Origin: Bradyrhizobium lablabi
GTDB taxonomy: Bacteria > Pseudomonadota > Alphaproteobacteria > Rhizobiales > Xanthobacteraceae
DNA length: 64,000 bases
Assembly: GCF_018129385.1 (NCBI RefSeq)
Contig: NZ_JAFCLN010000011.1
Span: 1-64,000, forward strand
Direction of reading: 5' to 3'
Part shown: positions 1 through 9,240 of the stretch, piece after piece
Layout: each line of letters begins with the position of its first letter
How positions within the stretch are numbered: position 1 is the stretch's first letter
Notes under the pieces: generated by a model
Told to the model about the DNA's origin: nothing
Database searches by the model: none
Seen by the model: the letters and a program-made list of their open reading frames with translations, nothing else
Made by a program: the position numbers and the translations under genes

Positions 1-104
1 CGCCTCAAATGCCTCGGCTACCAAGCTCCCATCCAGGCTCTTGCCAATCCCACGGGACCGAACACGTTCGCAGGGACGACATCCGTTGTGGGGAAGCAGC
101 CCGG

Positions 105-860
105 CTACATCTCCTCCGCCACCACCATATAGTTCACGTCCATGTCGGACGAGATGCTCCATTTGTCGGCGAACGGGCTGTAGACCACGCCGGCTTCTTC
201 GGTGACCGCGAGCTTGTTGTCGGCAAGGTGACGCGCGAGCTCGTCCGGGGTGACGAACTTGTCCCATTGATGCGTGCCGCGCGGCAGCCAGCGCAGCACA
301 TATTCGGCGCCGACGATGGCGAGCGCAAAGCTCTTCCAGTTGCGGTTGATGGTGGAGACCACCATCATGCCGCCGGGCTTGAGCATCGCCGCGCATCGCG
401 CCAGGAACGCGCCGACGTCGGTGACATGCTCGACCACTTCCATCGCCAGCACGATGTCGAAGCGTTCGCGGTGATCCATCTGCTCCACCGTGGTGCAGCG
501 GTAGTCGATCGACAGATGCCCCTTGTCGGCATGCAGTTTTGCCGCCGCGATGTTGCTCTCGGACGGGTCGACGCCGATCACCTGCGCGCCCAGCCGCGTC
601 AGCGGCTCGCACAATAGCCCCGCGCCGCAGCCGATATCGAGCAGCCGCAGGCCGGAAAGGCAATTGAGGCTCTTGGCGTTGCGGGAGAATTTCCGGCAGG
701 CGGTGTCGCGGATATAGGTCAGCCGCAGCGGGTTGATCTTGTGCAGCGGCGCCATCTTGCCGTTGGGGTCCCACCACTCGGCCGACAGCTTTGAGAATTT
801 TGCGACCTCGGCCGGATCGACCGTGCTGCCACTGGCGGAAGGATTTCGTTGCATGGCCAT
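105..860 (-). CDS. ubiG: Ubiquinone biosynthesis O-methyltransferase UbiG
   Basis: SAM-dependent O-methyltransferase of ubiquinone synthesis, expected to carry out both O-methylations of the quinone ring in the cytosol or at the inner membrane. The 251-residue protein has the N-terminal block EWWDPNGKMAPLHKINPLR typical of UbiG, a SAM-binding glycine loop LLDIGCGAGLL near residue 75 and the acidic post-loop VIGVDPSE. The end reads MVVAEEM then TAG. Length matches the family. It lies 14 bases downstream of the PH-domain gene on the same strand, so the two are probably co-transcribed. Bases 1-104, downstream of its stop, hold nothing I can identify. Confidence 0.95.
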   Translation of the reverse strand: MAMQRNPSASGSTVDPAEVAKFSKLSAEWWDPNGKMAPLHKINPLRLTYIRDTACRKFSRNAKSLNCLSGLRLLDIGCGAGLLCEPLTRLGAQVIGVDPSESNIAAAKLHADKGHLSIDYRCTTVEQMDHRERFDIVLAMEVVEHVTDVGAFLARCAAMLKPGGMMVVSTINRNWKSFALAIVGAEYVLRWLPRGTHQWDKFVTPDELARHLADNKLAVTEEAGVVYSPFADKWSISSDMDVNYMVVAEEM

Positions 861-874
861 GATTGGCGCGCGTC

Positions 875-1342
875 CTATCGCGCGATGATAGCGTTGCGGA
901 ACGCGAGCGGCGAGGCGATGGTCTTGATTTCCTTGTCGCCCTCGCCGATCCCGCGCACCATCACGTCGCCATAATCGAGAAGGCGACCAAGGACAGTCTG
1001 GGTGACGTCGACGCTCTCGACTTTGTCGACGTTCATTTCAAAGGTCTTCCTGGAGATGAAACCCTCCTTGTGCACCACGCGTAGCGTCGTCACGTCGGTT
1101 TCAGTGGTCCAGCGGTGGAACCAGGCGGTGATGGTCTTGTACAGGGCGAAGGCGGCCACGATGGCCGCCAGCGCCCAGCACAGCATCACGGCGGGGCCCT
1201 GCGGGATCAGCCCGGAGAGCACAAACAGCGCGACCGCGACGATCCAGCCCCCGATCGCCGGCAGGAAGAAGATCCAGTGCGCGTTGTTGGAATACAGCAC
1301 CTTTTCTTCGGGCTGCAGGATATCGTCGATGTAACGCCCCAT
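875..1342 (-). CDS. PH domain-containing membrane protein (bPH2/YdbT-like)
   Basis: A 155-residue protein with two hydrophobic segments near residues 25-45 and 50-70, followed by a bacterial pleckstrin-homology-like domain. That domain includes the run TLRVVHKEGFISRKTFEMN and a VESVDVTQTVLGRLLDYG core, which is characteristic of bPH2 (DUF304) proteins. It is an inner-membrane protein with a cytosolic domain. No enzymatic function is known for the family. It is the first gene of a probable two-gene unit with ubiG. The upstream 197 bases to lysC, which runs the opposite way, would hold both promoters; no clear boxes were seen. Confidence 0.85.
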   Translation of the reverse strand: MGRYIDDILQPEEKVLYSNNAHWIFFLPAIGGWIVAVALFVLSGLIPQGPAVMLCWALAAIVAAFALYKTITAWFHRWTTETDVTTLRVVHKEGFISRKTFEMNVDKVESVDVTQTVLGRLLDYGDVMVRGIGEGDKEIKTIASPLAFRNAIIAR

Positions 1343-1539
1343 ACCAACTGCCTCAGTTACGTGCCTCGAATACCTGACAAGTCACCCCTGCGCCACACCG
1401 TTCCGGCGCGGTCCCAGGCGCACAGGAACCGGCTTGCCCCCGGCCGCATGGCTATGTATACGCGCGTTTCAATGCCTGCGCTTCGGTTTTCGGCGCGGTC
1501 ATCCCGATTTATCCTCCTTCAGGGAATGCACGCAGCGTC

Positions 1540-2793
1540 ATGAGCCGCCTCGTGATGAAATTCGGCGGCACGTCCGTCGCGAACATCGATCGTATCCGTA
1601 ACGTCGCGCGCCATGTGAAGCGCGAGGTCGACGCCGGCCATGACGTGGCCGTGGTGGTCTCCGCAATGGCCGGCAAGACCAACGAGCTGGTGGCCTGGAG
1701 CAGCGAAGCTTCACCCATGCACGATGCACGCGAATATGACGCGGTAGTGGCCTCCGGCGAGCAGGTCACCTCCGGGCTGCTGGCGATCGTGCTCCAGGGC
1801 ATGGGCATTCAGGCGCGCTCCTGGCAGGGCTGGCAGATCCCGATCAAGACCTCCGACGCGCATGCCTCGGCGCGCATCCTGGAGATCGACGGCAAGGAGA
1901 TCATCAGCCGCTTCAAGGATCGCAAGGAAGTCGCCGTCATCGCCGGTTTCCAGGGCATCAATGTGCAGACGGGGCGCATCACCACGCTCGGCCGCGGCGG
2001 CTCGGACACCTCGGCGGTGGCGGTTGCGGCCGCCATCCACGCCGACCGCTGCGACATCTACACCGACGTGGATGGCGTCTATACGACAGACCCGCGCGTG
2101 GTGCCGAAGGCGCGCCGGCTCGACAAGATCGCGTTCGAGGACATGCTGGAACTGGCCTCCCAGGGCGCCAAGGTCTTGCAGGTGCGCTCGGTGGAACTGG
2201 GCATGGTGCACAATGTGCGTGTGTTCGTGCGCTCCAGCTTCGACAAACCCGAGGATATCGACCCGCACGGCACGCCGCCGGGCACGCTGATCTGTAGCGA
2301 GGAGGAAATCATGGAAAGCCACGTCGTCACCGGCATCGCCTTCTCCAAGGATGAGGCGCAGATTTCCGTGCGCCAGATCGAGGACAAGCCCGGGGTTGCC
2401 GCCGCGATCTTCGGCCCGCTGGCGGACGCCAATATCAACGTCGACATGATCGTCCAGAACGTCTCCGAGGACGGCAAGACCACCGATCTCACCTTCACCG
2501 TGCCGGCCGCGGACTACAACCGCGCCAAGGAGACCATCACCGCGTCCAAGAGCAAGATCGGCTATGCGCGGCTCGACAGCGCCACCGACGTTGCGAAGGT
2601 GTCAGTAATTGGCAGCGGCATGCGCAGCCATGCCGGCGTCGCGGCCCAGGCGTTCTCGGCGCTGGCCGGGCGCAACATCAACATCCGCGCCATCACCACC
2701 TCCGAGATCAAATTCTCGGTGCTGATCGACGCCGCCTACACCGAGCTCGCGGTGCGCACCCTGCACACGCTGTACGGTCTGGATCAGGTCTAG
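1540..2793 (+). CDS. lysC: Aspartate kinase
   Basis: Phosphorylates L-aspartate, the first step of the lysine, threonine, methionine and diaminopimelate pathway. The 417-residue protein opens with MSRLVMKFGGTSVAN (the KFGGTS kinase signature) and contains TTLGRGGSDTSAVAVA and YTDVDGVYTTDPR, all diagnostic of aspartokinase. The C-terminal part from about residue 265 carries two ACT domains, for example GVAAAIFGPLADANINVDMIVQN, cut here to GPLADANINVDMIVQN as the core, which point to allosteric control by lysine and threonine. The size fits class II aspartokinases. The start at 1540 is preferred over the in-frame ATG at 1555 because MSRLVMKFGG is the common N-terminus in this group. The following genes ptsP, prfA and prmC keep the order commonly seen in Rhizobiales. 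Confidence 0.97.
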   Translation: MSRLVMKFGGTSVANIDRIRNVARHVKREVDAGHDVAVVVSAMAGKTNELVAWSSEASPMHDAREYDAVVASGEQVTSGLLAIVLQGMGIQARSWQGWQIPIKTSDAHASARILEIDGKEIISRFKDRKEVAVIAGFQGINVQTGRITTLGRGGSDTSAVAVAAAIHADRCDIYTDVDGVYTTDPRVVPKARRLDKIAFEDMLELASQGAKVLQVRSVELGMVHNVRVFVRSSFDKPEDIDPHGTPPGTLICSEEEIMESHVVTGIAFSKDEAQISVRQIEDKPGVAAAIFGPLADANINVDMIVQNVSEDGKTTDLTFTVPAADYNRAKETITASKSKIGYARLDSATDVAKVSVIGSGMRSHAGVAAQAFSALAGRNINIRAITTSEIKFSVLIDAAYTELAVRTLHTLYGLDQV

Positions 2794-2816
2794 CCCGACT
2801 CTGCCTCCAACGTCCG

Positions 2817-3001
2817 GACCTCATCCTGAGGAGCCGCGCATTGCGCGGCGTCTCGAAGGATGGCCGCAGGCGAGGTAGGGGGCCGTCATGGTTCGAGACG
2901 CGCGGCGTTGCCGCGCTCCTCACCATGAGGGTCTGACGTCTTGCGCGGTTCTCGGACCTCATCCTGAGGAGCGGCGCAGGCCGCGTCTCGAAGGATGAAG
3001 G
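2817..3001. repeat. Three head-to-tail and inverted copies of the CCTCATCCTGAGGAGC repeat
   Basis: The lysC-ptsP gap of about 500 bases (2794-3291) contains two direct copies of a unit starting CCTCATCCTGAGGAGC and ending CTCGAAGGATG (2817-2871 and 2956-3000). An inverted copy (about 2888-2934, GTTCGAGACGCGCGGC to CCTCACCATGAGG) lies between them. Each unit has a GC-rich inner hairpin. A fourth copy is at 9176-9222. The rest of the gap, 3002-3270, shows nothing I can assign. Confidence 0.8.
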
Positions 3002-3291
3002 CCGCTGACCCCGGAAGCGATCTAGAATGATTTTCTGTTAGCTACCGCAGCATTGGGCTGACAGAGACGTTATTACCTCTGGCAGGCGTTTTGCTTGGCA
3101 AAACCAGCCTCGATTGGCTATACGGCCCGATAGGTGCTGCCGCAAACTGTGCCACAGTTTTGGCGATCCGATTCGGCCGGTCTTTGGGGCTTGCGGCGGC
3201 GTCGATTGAATAAAATTGTTGGTTTGTCCGAGTAACACGCCGGCGCCGGGCCACCCGGCTGGCTGGCTCTTTGGGGGAGGATCGTTTGCAA

Positions 3292-5559
3292 ATGCGGAGC
3301 GCGTCGGGAGGTCCCCGCGTCTTGTTGCGACGGCTCCGCGAAACCATGGCGGAGCAGGTCTCTGCACAGGAGCGCCTCGACAAGATCGTGGTGCTGATCG
3401 CCGCCAATATGGTGGCCGAGGTCTGCTCGACCTATGTGCTGCGCGTCGACAACACGCTCGAACTCTACGCCACCGAGGGTCTCAACCGCGACGCTGTCCA
3501 CCGGACGGTGCTGAGTGCGCATGAGGGCCTGGTCGGCCTCGTCGCGAGCGAAGCAACCCCGCTGAACCTTTCGGACGCGCAAAGCCACCCGGCCTACTCC
3601 TACCGCCCGGAGACCGGCGAAGAGATCTACCACTCCTTCCTCGGCGTCCCGATCCTGCGCGCCGGCAACACGCTCGGCGTGCTGGTGGTGCAGAACCGCG
3701 CCAAGCGCAACTATGTCGAGGAAGAGGTCGAGGCGCTCCAGACCACCGCCATGGTGCTGGCGGAGATGATCGCCTCCGGCGAATTGTCCGCGCTGGCGCA
3801 GCCCGGCGCCGAGCCGGCGGCGCGGCGTTCCCTGCACCAGACCGGCGCGGTCCTGTCCGACGGCATCGCGCTTGGGCACGTGGTGCTGCACGAGCCGCGC
3901 GTCGTGATCAAGGATTACATCGCCGAAGACCTGCCGAAGGAAATCAAGCGGCTCGATGCGGCGCTGGCGAAACTGCGTGCCGATCTCGACCGCATGCTGG
4001 AGCGCGGCGATTTGGGCGAAGGCGGCGAGCACCGCGAGGTGCTGGAAGCCTACCGCATGTTCGCCAATGACCAGGGCTGGTCGCACAAGCTGCATGAAGC
4101 CGTCAGCACCGGCCTGACGGCGGAAGCCGCCGTCGAGCGCGTGCAGTCCGATACCCGCGCGCGCATGCTGCGTTCCACCGATCCCTATTTGCGCGATCGC
4201 CTGCACGATCTGGAAGACCTCGGCCACCGCCTGATGCGGCAACTGGTCGGGCGCGACCACGCCCCGACCCGCGAGCAACTGCCCGACAACGCCATCCTGA
4301 TCGCGCGCGCGATGGGACCGGCGGCGCTGCTCGATTACGACCGCAAGCGGCTGCGCGGCCTCGTGCTGGAAGAGGGCACCGCCAATTCGCACGTCTCGAT
4401 CGTGGCGCGCGCGCTCGGCATTCCCGCGGTCGGCGAGGTGCCGAACGCGCCCGGCATCGCCGATCCCGGCGATGCCATCATCGTCGACGGCACCTCCGGC
4501 TCGATCTATGTACGGCCATCGAGCGAGATTGAATCCGCCTATGCCGAGCGCGTCCGTTTTCGCGCGCGCCGGCAGGCGCAATATTCGGCGCTGCGCGACC
4601 TGCCTTGCAAAACCAGGGACGGCCAGCCGGTCGAGCTCTTGATCAACGCCGGCCTTGCCATCGACCTGCCGCATATCGACGACACCGGCTCGGCCGGCAT
4701 CGGCCTGTTCCGCACCGAGCTGCAATTCATGGTCTCACCGAGCCTGCCACGCTCGAGCGACCAGCTCGCGCTCTACCGTACGGTGCTGGATGCCGCCGGC
4801 TCCAAGCCGGTGACGTTCCGCACCCTCGACATTGGCGGCGACAAGGCGCTGCCCTACATGGAAACCGTGGTCGAGGAAAACCCCGCGCTCGGCTGGCGCG
4901 CGATCCGGCTTGGGCTGGACCGCCCGGGCCTCTTGCGCGGGCAGATCCGCGCACTGCTGCGCGCCGGTGGCGGCCGCTCGCTGAAGATCATGTTCCCGAT
5001 GATCTCGGAGGTCTCCGAATTCGACGCCGCCAAGGCCATCGTCGAGCGCGAGCTGACTTATCTGCGCCAGCACGGCCATTCGCTGCCCGAGCGCATCGAC
5101 ATCGGCACCATGGTGGAGGTGCCTGCGCTGCTCTACCAGATGGACGAACTGTTGAAGAAGGTCGATTTCGTCTCGGTCGGCTCGAACGATCTGTTCCAGT
5201 TCATGTTCGCGGTCGACCGCGGCAACGCAAAGGTGTCGGAGCGGTTCGACACCATGTCGGCGCCGATCATGCGCGCGCTGCGCGAGATCGTGCAGAAGGC
5301 GCAAGCGGCCAAAAAGGGCGTCTCACTGTGCGGCGAGATGGCCTCGAAACCGCTCGGCGCGCTGGCGCTGATCGCGCTCGGCTACCGTTCGCTGTCGCTG
5401 TCGGCAACCGCGCACGGCCCGGTCAAGGCGCTGATTCTCGATCTCGACGCGAAAAAGGCCGAGGCCGCCATCATGCCGCTGCTGGATGCGCCCGCCGGCA
5501 GCGTGTCGATCCGGCAGAAGCTGACCGAATTCGCGGAAGCCGAGGGCTTGGCGTTGTAG
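3292..5559 (+). CDS. ptsP: Phosphoenolpyruvate-protein phosphotransferase PtsP (enzyme I-Ntr)
   Basis: First enzyme of the nitrogen-related phosphotransferase system, taking phosphate from PEP to NPr (PtsO). The 755-residue protein has an N-terminal GAF domain (about residues 20-160, with the block VLVVQNRAKRNYVEEEVEAL). This is followed by the PEP-utilising N domain, the phosphohistidine domain with the active histidine in GTANSHVSIVARALG (near residue 370), and a C-terminal TIM barrel with SVGSNDLFQFMFAVDRGN and LCGEMASKP. I prefer the ATG at 3292 over the in-frame TTG at 3271, because GGGGGAGG at 3273-3280 is a good ribosome site for the ATG. It sits between lysC and prfA, the usual place in Rhizobiales. 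Confidence 0.96.
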   Translation: MRSASGGPRVLLRRLRETMAEQVSAQERLDKIVVLIAANMVAEVCSTYVLRVDNTLELYATEGLNRDAVHRTVLSAHEGLVGLVASEATPLNLSDAQSHPAYSYRPETGEEIYHSFLGVPILRAGNTLGVLVVQNRAKRNYVEEEVEALQTTAMVLAEMIASGELSALAQPGAEPAARRSLHQTGAVLSDGIALGHVVLHEPRVVIKDYIAEDLPKEIKRLDAALAKLRADLDRMLERGDLGEGGEHREVLEAYRMFANDQGWSHKLHEAVSTGLTAEAAVERVQSDTRARMLRSTDPYLRDRLHDLEDLGHRLMRQLVGRDHAPTREQLPDNAILIARAMGPAALLDYDRKRLRGLVLEEGTANSHVSIVARALGIPAVGEVPNAPGIADPGDAIIVDGTSGSIYVRPSSEIESAYAERVRFRARRQAQYSALRDLPCKTRDGQPVELLINAGLAIDLPHIDDTGSAGIGLFRTELQFMVSPSLPRSSDQLALYRTVLDAAGSKPVTFRTLDIGGDKALPYMETVVEENPALGWRAIRLGLDRPGLLRGQIRALLRAGGGRSLKIMFPMISEVSEFDAAKAIVERELTYLRQHGHSLPERIDIGTMVEVPALLYQMDELLKKVDFVSVGSNDLFQFMFAVDRGNAKVSERFDTMSAPIMRALREIVQKAQAAKKGVSLCGEMASKPLGALALIALGYRSLSLSATAHGPVKALILDLDAKKAEAAIMPLLDAPAGSVSIRQKLTEFAEAEGLAL

Positions 5560-5615
5560 CGGGCCTTTGTCCCGCGCAACCCACCTTTCGTTTCTTCCGC
5601 CGATGAGATCGCTCC

Positions 5616-6695
5616 ATGTTACCCGAAGCCAAACTCGATATCCTGCTCGCACACCATGCCTCGCTCGAGAACGAGCTGCTTGGCCAGGTGAATTCCGAAC
5701 GCTATGTGCAGATCACGCGCGAGCTCGCCGAGCTCAATCCGCTGATCGACGCGGTCAAGGCCTATCGCGCCGCGCAGGCTGAACTCACCGGCGCCGAGCA
5801 GCTCATCGCCGATCCCGCAACCGATGCGGAAATGCGCGCCATGGCGGAAGCCGAGCGCGACGATTTGCAGGCCAAGCGCGCCGAGCTCGAGCAAAAGATC
5901 CGCATCGCGCTGCTGCCGAAGGATGCGATGGACGACCGCAACGTCATGCTGGAAATCCGCGCCGGCACCGGCGGCGACGAGGCCTCGCTGTTCGCCGGCC
6001 ACCTGTTCCGGATGTACGAGCGGTTCGCCAGCCTCCAGGGCTGGAAGGTCGAGGTGATCTCGGCCAGCGAAGGCACGGTCGGCGGCTTCAAGGAAATCAT
6101 CGCCGAAGTTCAGGGCCGCGGCGCTTTTGCAAAGCTGAAATTCGAATCCGGCGTGCACCGCGTGCAGCGCGTGCCCGACACCGAGACCCAAGGGCGTATC
6201 CATACCTCGGCGGCGACGGTCGCGGTGCTGCCCGAGGTCGAGGATGTCGATGTCGACATCAAGAACGAGGATCTGAAGATCGAGACCATGCGCGCGCAGG
6301 GCGCGGGCGGCCAGCACGTCAACAAGACGGAATCGGCGATCCGCATCACCCACATCCCGACCGGCATCGTCGTGATGATGCAGGACAGCCGCTCGCAGCA
6401 CAAGAACCGGGCGTCCGCCATGAACATCCTGCGTTCGCGCATCTACGACGCCGAGCGTCAGCGCCAGGACGCCGCACGCTCGGCCGACCGCAAGGAAAAG
6501 GTCGGCTCCGGCGACCGCTCTGAGCGCATCCGCACCTACAACTTTCCGCAGGGGCGCGTCACCGACCACCGCATCAACCTGACGCTCTACAAGCTGCCGC
6601 AGGTGATCTCGGGCGAAGCGCTCGGCGAACTGATCGACGCGCTGACCACCGAGCACCAGGCCGCGCTGCTCGCCGCACAGGGCGCGGCGGCGTAA
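5616..6695 (+). CDS. prfA: Peptide chain release factor 1
   Basis: Class I release factor that reads UAA and UAG stop codons and triggers peptide release. The 359-residue protein has the full RF1 layout. It carries the GGQ catalytic motif in GAGGQHVNKTESAIR (about residue 230) and the stop-codon-reading tripeptide region VPDTETQGRIHTS, where the usual PxT appears as PDT. The conserved tail TDHRINLTLYKLPQVISG is present. Its partner methyltransferase gene prmC follows after a repeat-filled gap of 175 bases. Length is normal for the family. Confidence 0.97.
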   Translation: MLPEAKLDILLAHHASLENELLGQVNSERYVQITRELAELNPLIDAVKAYRAAQAELTGAEQLIADPATDAEMRAMAEAERDDLQAKRAELEQKIRIALLPKDAMDDRNVMLEIRAGTGGDEASLFAGHLFRMYERFASLQGWKVEVISASEGTVGGFKEIIAEVQGRGAFAKLKFESGVHRVQRVPDTETQGRIHTSAATVAVLPEVEDVDVDIKNEDLKIETMRAQGAGGQHVNKTESAIRITHIPTGIVVMMQDSRSQHKNRASAMNILRSRIYDAERQRQDAARSADRKEKVGSGDRSERIRTYNFPQGRVTDHRINLTLYKLPQVISGEALGELIDALTTEHQAALLAAQGAAA

Positions 6696-6703
6696 GTTTT
6701 TCC

Positions 6704-6852
6704 CGTCGTCCCTGCGAAAGCAGGGACCCCAGCGTGAGCGCATTTGCGCTCATCGCGGCGCCGCGGCCTACCGGTAAGAGGCAGTCGGAGTTGATACCGA
6801 GCGTAACAACACAATCCTGTGGTTATGGGTCCCTGCTTTCGCAGGGACGACA
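6704..6852. repeat. Inverted repeat CGTCGTCCCTGCGAAAGCAGGGACCC
   Basis: The left arm CGTCGTCCCTGCGAAAGCAG (from 6704) is matched by an inverted right arm ending GGGTCCCTGCTTTCGCAGGG then ACGACAT at about 6850. The loop is about 95 bases. This fills the space between prfA and prmC. It resembles short mobile palindromic repeats, and only one copy is seen in the window. Confidence 0.75.
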
Positions 6853-6870
6853 TCATTATTGTTGCAGCAT

Positions 6871-7755
6871 ATGAGTGCTCCTCCGGCAGGCCAATCCATC
6901 GACGTCGCGCGCCGCGCGCTCGCGGCGCGCTTCAAATCATCAGGGATCGATTCCGCTGAACTCGACGCTCGCCTCCTGATCGGCGCGGCGCTAAACCTCG
7001 ACCTCACCGGCATGATCACCGAAGCGGCACGCACGCTGACATCGGAGGAAGCAATCCGCCTCGAAGCATTCGCAAGCCGCCGCCTCGCAGGCGAGCCGGT
7101 CGCGCGCATTCTCGGAATGAAAGAATTTTGGGGGCTGCCGTTAAATCTCTCGCCCGCGACGCTGGTGCCGCGGCCCGACACTGAAACGGTGGTCGAACTG
7201 GCACTGGAAATGCTGCGCGCCGGCGGCGCGAGCGATCGCCCGCTCCGCATCGCCGATCTCGGTACCGGCACCGGCGCGATCCTGCTGGCGCTGTTGTCCG
7301 AATTATCAGGCGCCAGCGGCATCGGCACCGACATCAACGCTGAGGCGCTGCGAACCGCCGCGCACAACGCCGCACGCCTCGGCCTTTCCGGTCGCGCCAC
7401 TTTCATCCAGTGCGATTACGCCTCGGCGCTGTCGGGCCCGTTCGATCTGATCGTCTCCAACCCGCCCTATATTCGCTCTGCCGACATCGCGGATCTTGCG
7501 TCCGAAGTCCGCGACCACGACCCGCATCTCGCGCTCGATGGCGGAACCGACGGGCTCGATGCCTACCGCGCCCTGATCGCGCAAGGAGCGTGTCTTCTGG
7601 GCCCTGGCGCCGCTCTGGTTGTGGAGGCCGGGCAGGGCCAGGCGGGCGAGATTGAAGCTTTGATGACGGCCGCCGGGCTAACGCTGGCCGGCCCGCCCAG
7701 GGCCGATCTGGCGGGTATCGCCCGGGCCGTCGGAGCCCGCAAAACGCCCCGATAA
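6871..7755 (+). CDS. prmC: Release factor glutamine methyltransferase
   Basis: N5-glutamine methyltransferase that modifies the GGQ glutamine of release factors. The 294-residue protein shows the family signature SNPPYIRSADI (NPPY motif that binds the glutamine amide), the SAM loop IADLGTGTGAILLALL, and the N-terminal helical domain with LARRLAGEPVARILG-like sequence (SRRLAGEPVARILGMKEFW). The ATG at 6871 (MSAPPAGQS) is preferred over a TTG at 6859. It is directly downstream of prfA, which encodes its substrate, a very common pairing. Confidence 0.95.
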   Translation: MSAPPAGQSIDVARRALAARFKSSGIDSAELDARLLIGAALNLDLTGMITEAARTLTSEEAIRLEAFASRRLAGEPVARILGMKEFWGLPLNLSPATLVPRPDTETVVELALEMLRAGGASDRPLRIADLGTGTGAILLALLSELSGASGIGTDINAEALRTAAHNAARLGLSGRATFIQCDYASALSGPFDLIVSNPPYIRSADIADLASEVRDHDPHLALDGGTDGLDAYRALIAQGACLLGPGAALVVEAGQGQAGEIEALMTAAGLTLAGPPRADLAGIARAVGARKTPR

Positions 7756-8253
7756 TGTCCGATTGGAACGCAAAAAAACCCCTTGGAATATTCGTCCGGA
7801 GAGACTACGTTCCGCCCAAGAAATCGGTGCAGGGGTTGCTGGACCCGCTGACGGAAGCGGGTAGGGCCCAGAAATGGTGAGCCCACCGATTGAACGGTTC
7901 CAAAACGCTGGTCTATTCGAGCGCAATCGTTTTGCCGCTCTCGACCGCAACGTGAACGAAAGCCTGAATTGCGCTTGAAGAGTTACGTAACAGAAGCCTT
8001 ACGCAGCGGATGTCTTGCGCAAGAGAGTACGGCTTGTTTCGGCACGGTGAAATGATTTGATCCGCTGGCGGCGAGCGCTGGCGGTTGGGGAACGCGTCTT
8101 TTGTCGAACGCGATGGTCGGCAACTTCGGAATGGATTCGGATGACATCGTGACCCGGTGTGCATGAGCGCGCCGCGTCCGTGCGAGGCCGTACAGGGTGG
8201 TCCAAGAGTAACGATCCAAGAGTAACAATTCAGGGCTGGAATAAAGGCAAGAC
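7756..8253. other. Long leader region upstream of the DUF4167 gene
   Basis: About 500 bases without a convincing ORF. Near the end there is a direct repeat TCCAAGAGTAAC at 8201-8212 and 8215-8226, 27 bases ahead of the DUF4167 start. No clear promoter or terminator was identified in the rest. The length suggests that the DUF4167 gene has its own promoter rather than reading through from prmC. Confidence 0.5.
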
Positions 8254-9021
8254 ATGAGAAACGGTCAGAACAACAAGCGGATGCGCAACCGCAACAACAA
8301 TAATAACAACAACAATAACAACCGGCGCGGCCAGAACCCGATGACGCGGGTCTATGAATCGAACGGGCCGGACATCAAGATTCGCGGTACCGCCTCCCAC
8401 GTCGCCGAGAAATATGTCCAGCTTGCACGCGACGCGCGCTCCTCCGGCGATCCGGTCGCCGCCGAAAACTATTATCAGCACGCCGAGCATTATTTCCGCC
8501 TGATCGCCGCGGCCCAGGAGCAATTCCGACAGAACCAGCCGCAGCCGCGCAGCGATGGTCCTGTCGAGATCTCGACCAGCGAGGATGGCGAGGACGATGC
8601 GGACAATTTTTCGCATTTCGGCCAGGAGCCGGGCTTCGTGCCGCAACCGCAGCAGCAGCCCTACATGCGCGACAATCAGCGCGACCAGCCGCAGCCCTAT
8701 CAGCGCGATCAGCAGCAGCCGCGCGAACACCGCGAGCATCGGGGGGATCGTGATCGCGACCGCGACCACCGTCCGCAGCCGCAATATCAGCCGCAGCAAC
8801 CGCAGCCGCAGCCGGCGATAGCGGACAACGGCGGCGTCGATCGCCTGCCGTCGTTCATCACCGGACCGCAGCCGCAGATCAATGGCGGTCCCAGTGGCTT
8901 TGAAGGCGGTGGCGGCGAGCGCTATCCGCGCCGGCGCCGCCGTCCGCACGGCCCGCGTCCCGATAACGCGGCCGCAGCGCCCGCCGCACAGGGCGAGGAT
9001 TTCAATCCCGGCAACGAATAA
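8254..9021 (+). CDS. DUF4167 domain-containing protein
   Basis: A 255-residue protein of unknown function, conserved in Rhizobiales. It begins MRNGQNNKRMRNR followed by a run of ten asparagines encoded by mixed AAC/AAT codons, then RRGQNP. The conserved DUF4167 core is about residues 30-90, including TASHVAEKYVQLARDARSSG and AENYYQHAEHYFRLIAA. The C-terminal half is low complexity, rich in Gln, Pro and Arg (QRDQQQPREHREHRGDRDRD), and is probably disordered and basic, which could suit RNA binding. That last point is inference only. Neighbours lysC-ptsP-prfA-prmC are the usual upstream genes. A strong hairpin terminator follows. Confidence 0.9.
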   Translation: MRNGQNNKRMRNRNNNNNNNNNNRRGQNPMTRVYESNGPDIKIRGTASHVAEKYVQLARDARSSGDPVAAENYYQHAEHYFRLIAAAQEQFRQNQPQPRSDGPVEISTSEDGEDDADNFSHFGQEPGFVPQPQQQPYMRDNQRDQPQPYQRDQQQPREHREHRGDRDRDRDHRPQPQYQPQQPQPQPAIADNGGVDRLPSFITGPQPQINGGPSGFEGGGGERYPRRRRRPHGPRPDNAAAAPAAQGEDFNPGNE

Positions 9022-9041
9022 GCGAACTCAAGGCACAAAAG

Positions 9042-9073
9042 AAAACGTCCCGGCTCACCACCGGGACGTTTTT
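9042..9073 (+). terminator. Rho-independent terminator after the DUF4167 gene
   Basis: A perfect 12-base stem AAAACGTCCCGG (9042-9053) and CCGGGACGTTTT (9061-9072) with the loop CTCACCA, running into TTTTTATTTT. It begins 20 bases after the stop codon at 9021. Confidence 0.9.
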
Positions 9074-9078
9074 ATTTT

Positions 9079-9165
9079 CGTCATTGCGAGCGAAGCGAAG
9101 CAATCCAGCTTTGCCGCACGAAGAAAGCTGGATTGCTTCGTCGCTTGCGCTCCTCGCAATGACGG
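9079..9165. repeat. Palindromic repeat CGTCATTGCGAGCGAAGCGA, copy 1
   Basis: The left arm CGTCATTGCGAGCGAAGCGA plus AGCAATCCAGCTTT is matched by the inverted right arm AAAGCTGGATTGCTTCGTCG ending CTCGCAATGACGG. Two more copies are at 50910-51074 and 54955-55037. Confidence 0.85.
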
Positions 9166-9175
9166 CAGGTGCCAG

Positions 9176-9222
9176 ACCTCATCCTGAGGAGCACGCGTCA
9201 GCGTGCGTCTCGAAGGATGAAG
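9176..9222. repeat. CCTCATCCTGAGGAGC repeat, single unit
   Basis: Same unit as at 2817-3001, with an inner hairpin ACGCGTCAGCGTGCGT and the tail CTCGAAGGATGAAGG. It lies just beyond the 3' end of the peptidyl-prolyl isomerase gene. Confidence 0.8.
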
Positions 9223-9240
9223 GCTCCCGTCGCGTCCCGC

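Noticed and set aside
3118..4725. 535-codon ORF opposite ptsP
   Set aside because: Mirror frame of PtsP. It has no conserved motif and runs past both ends of the real domain structure.
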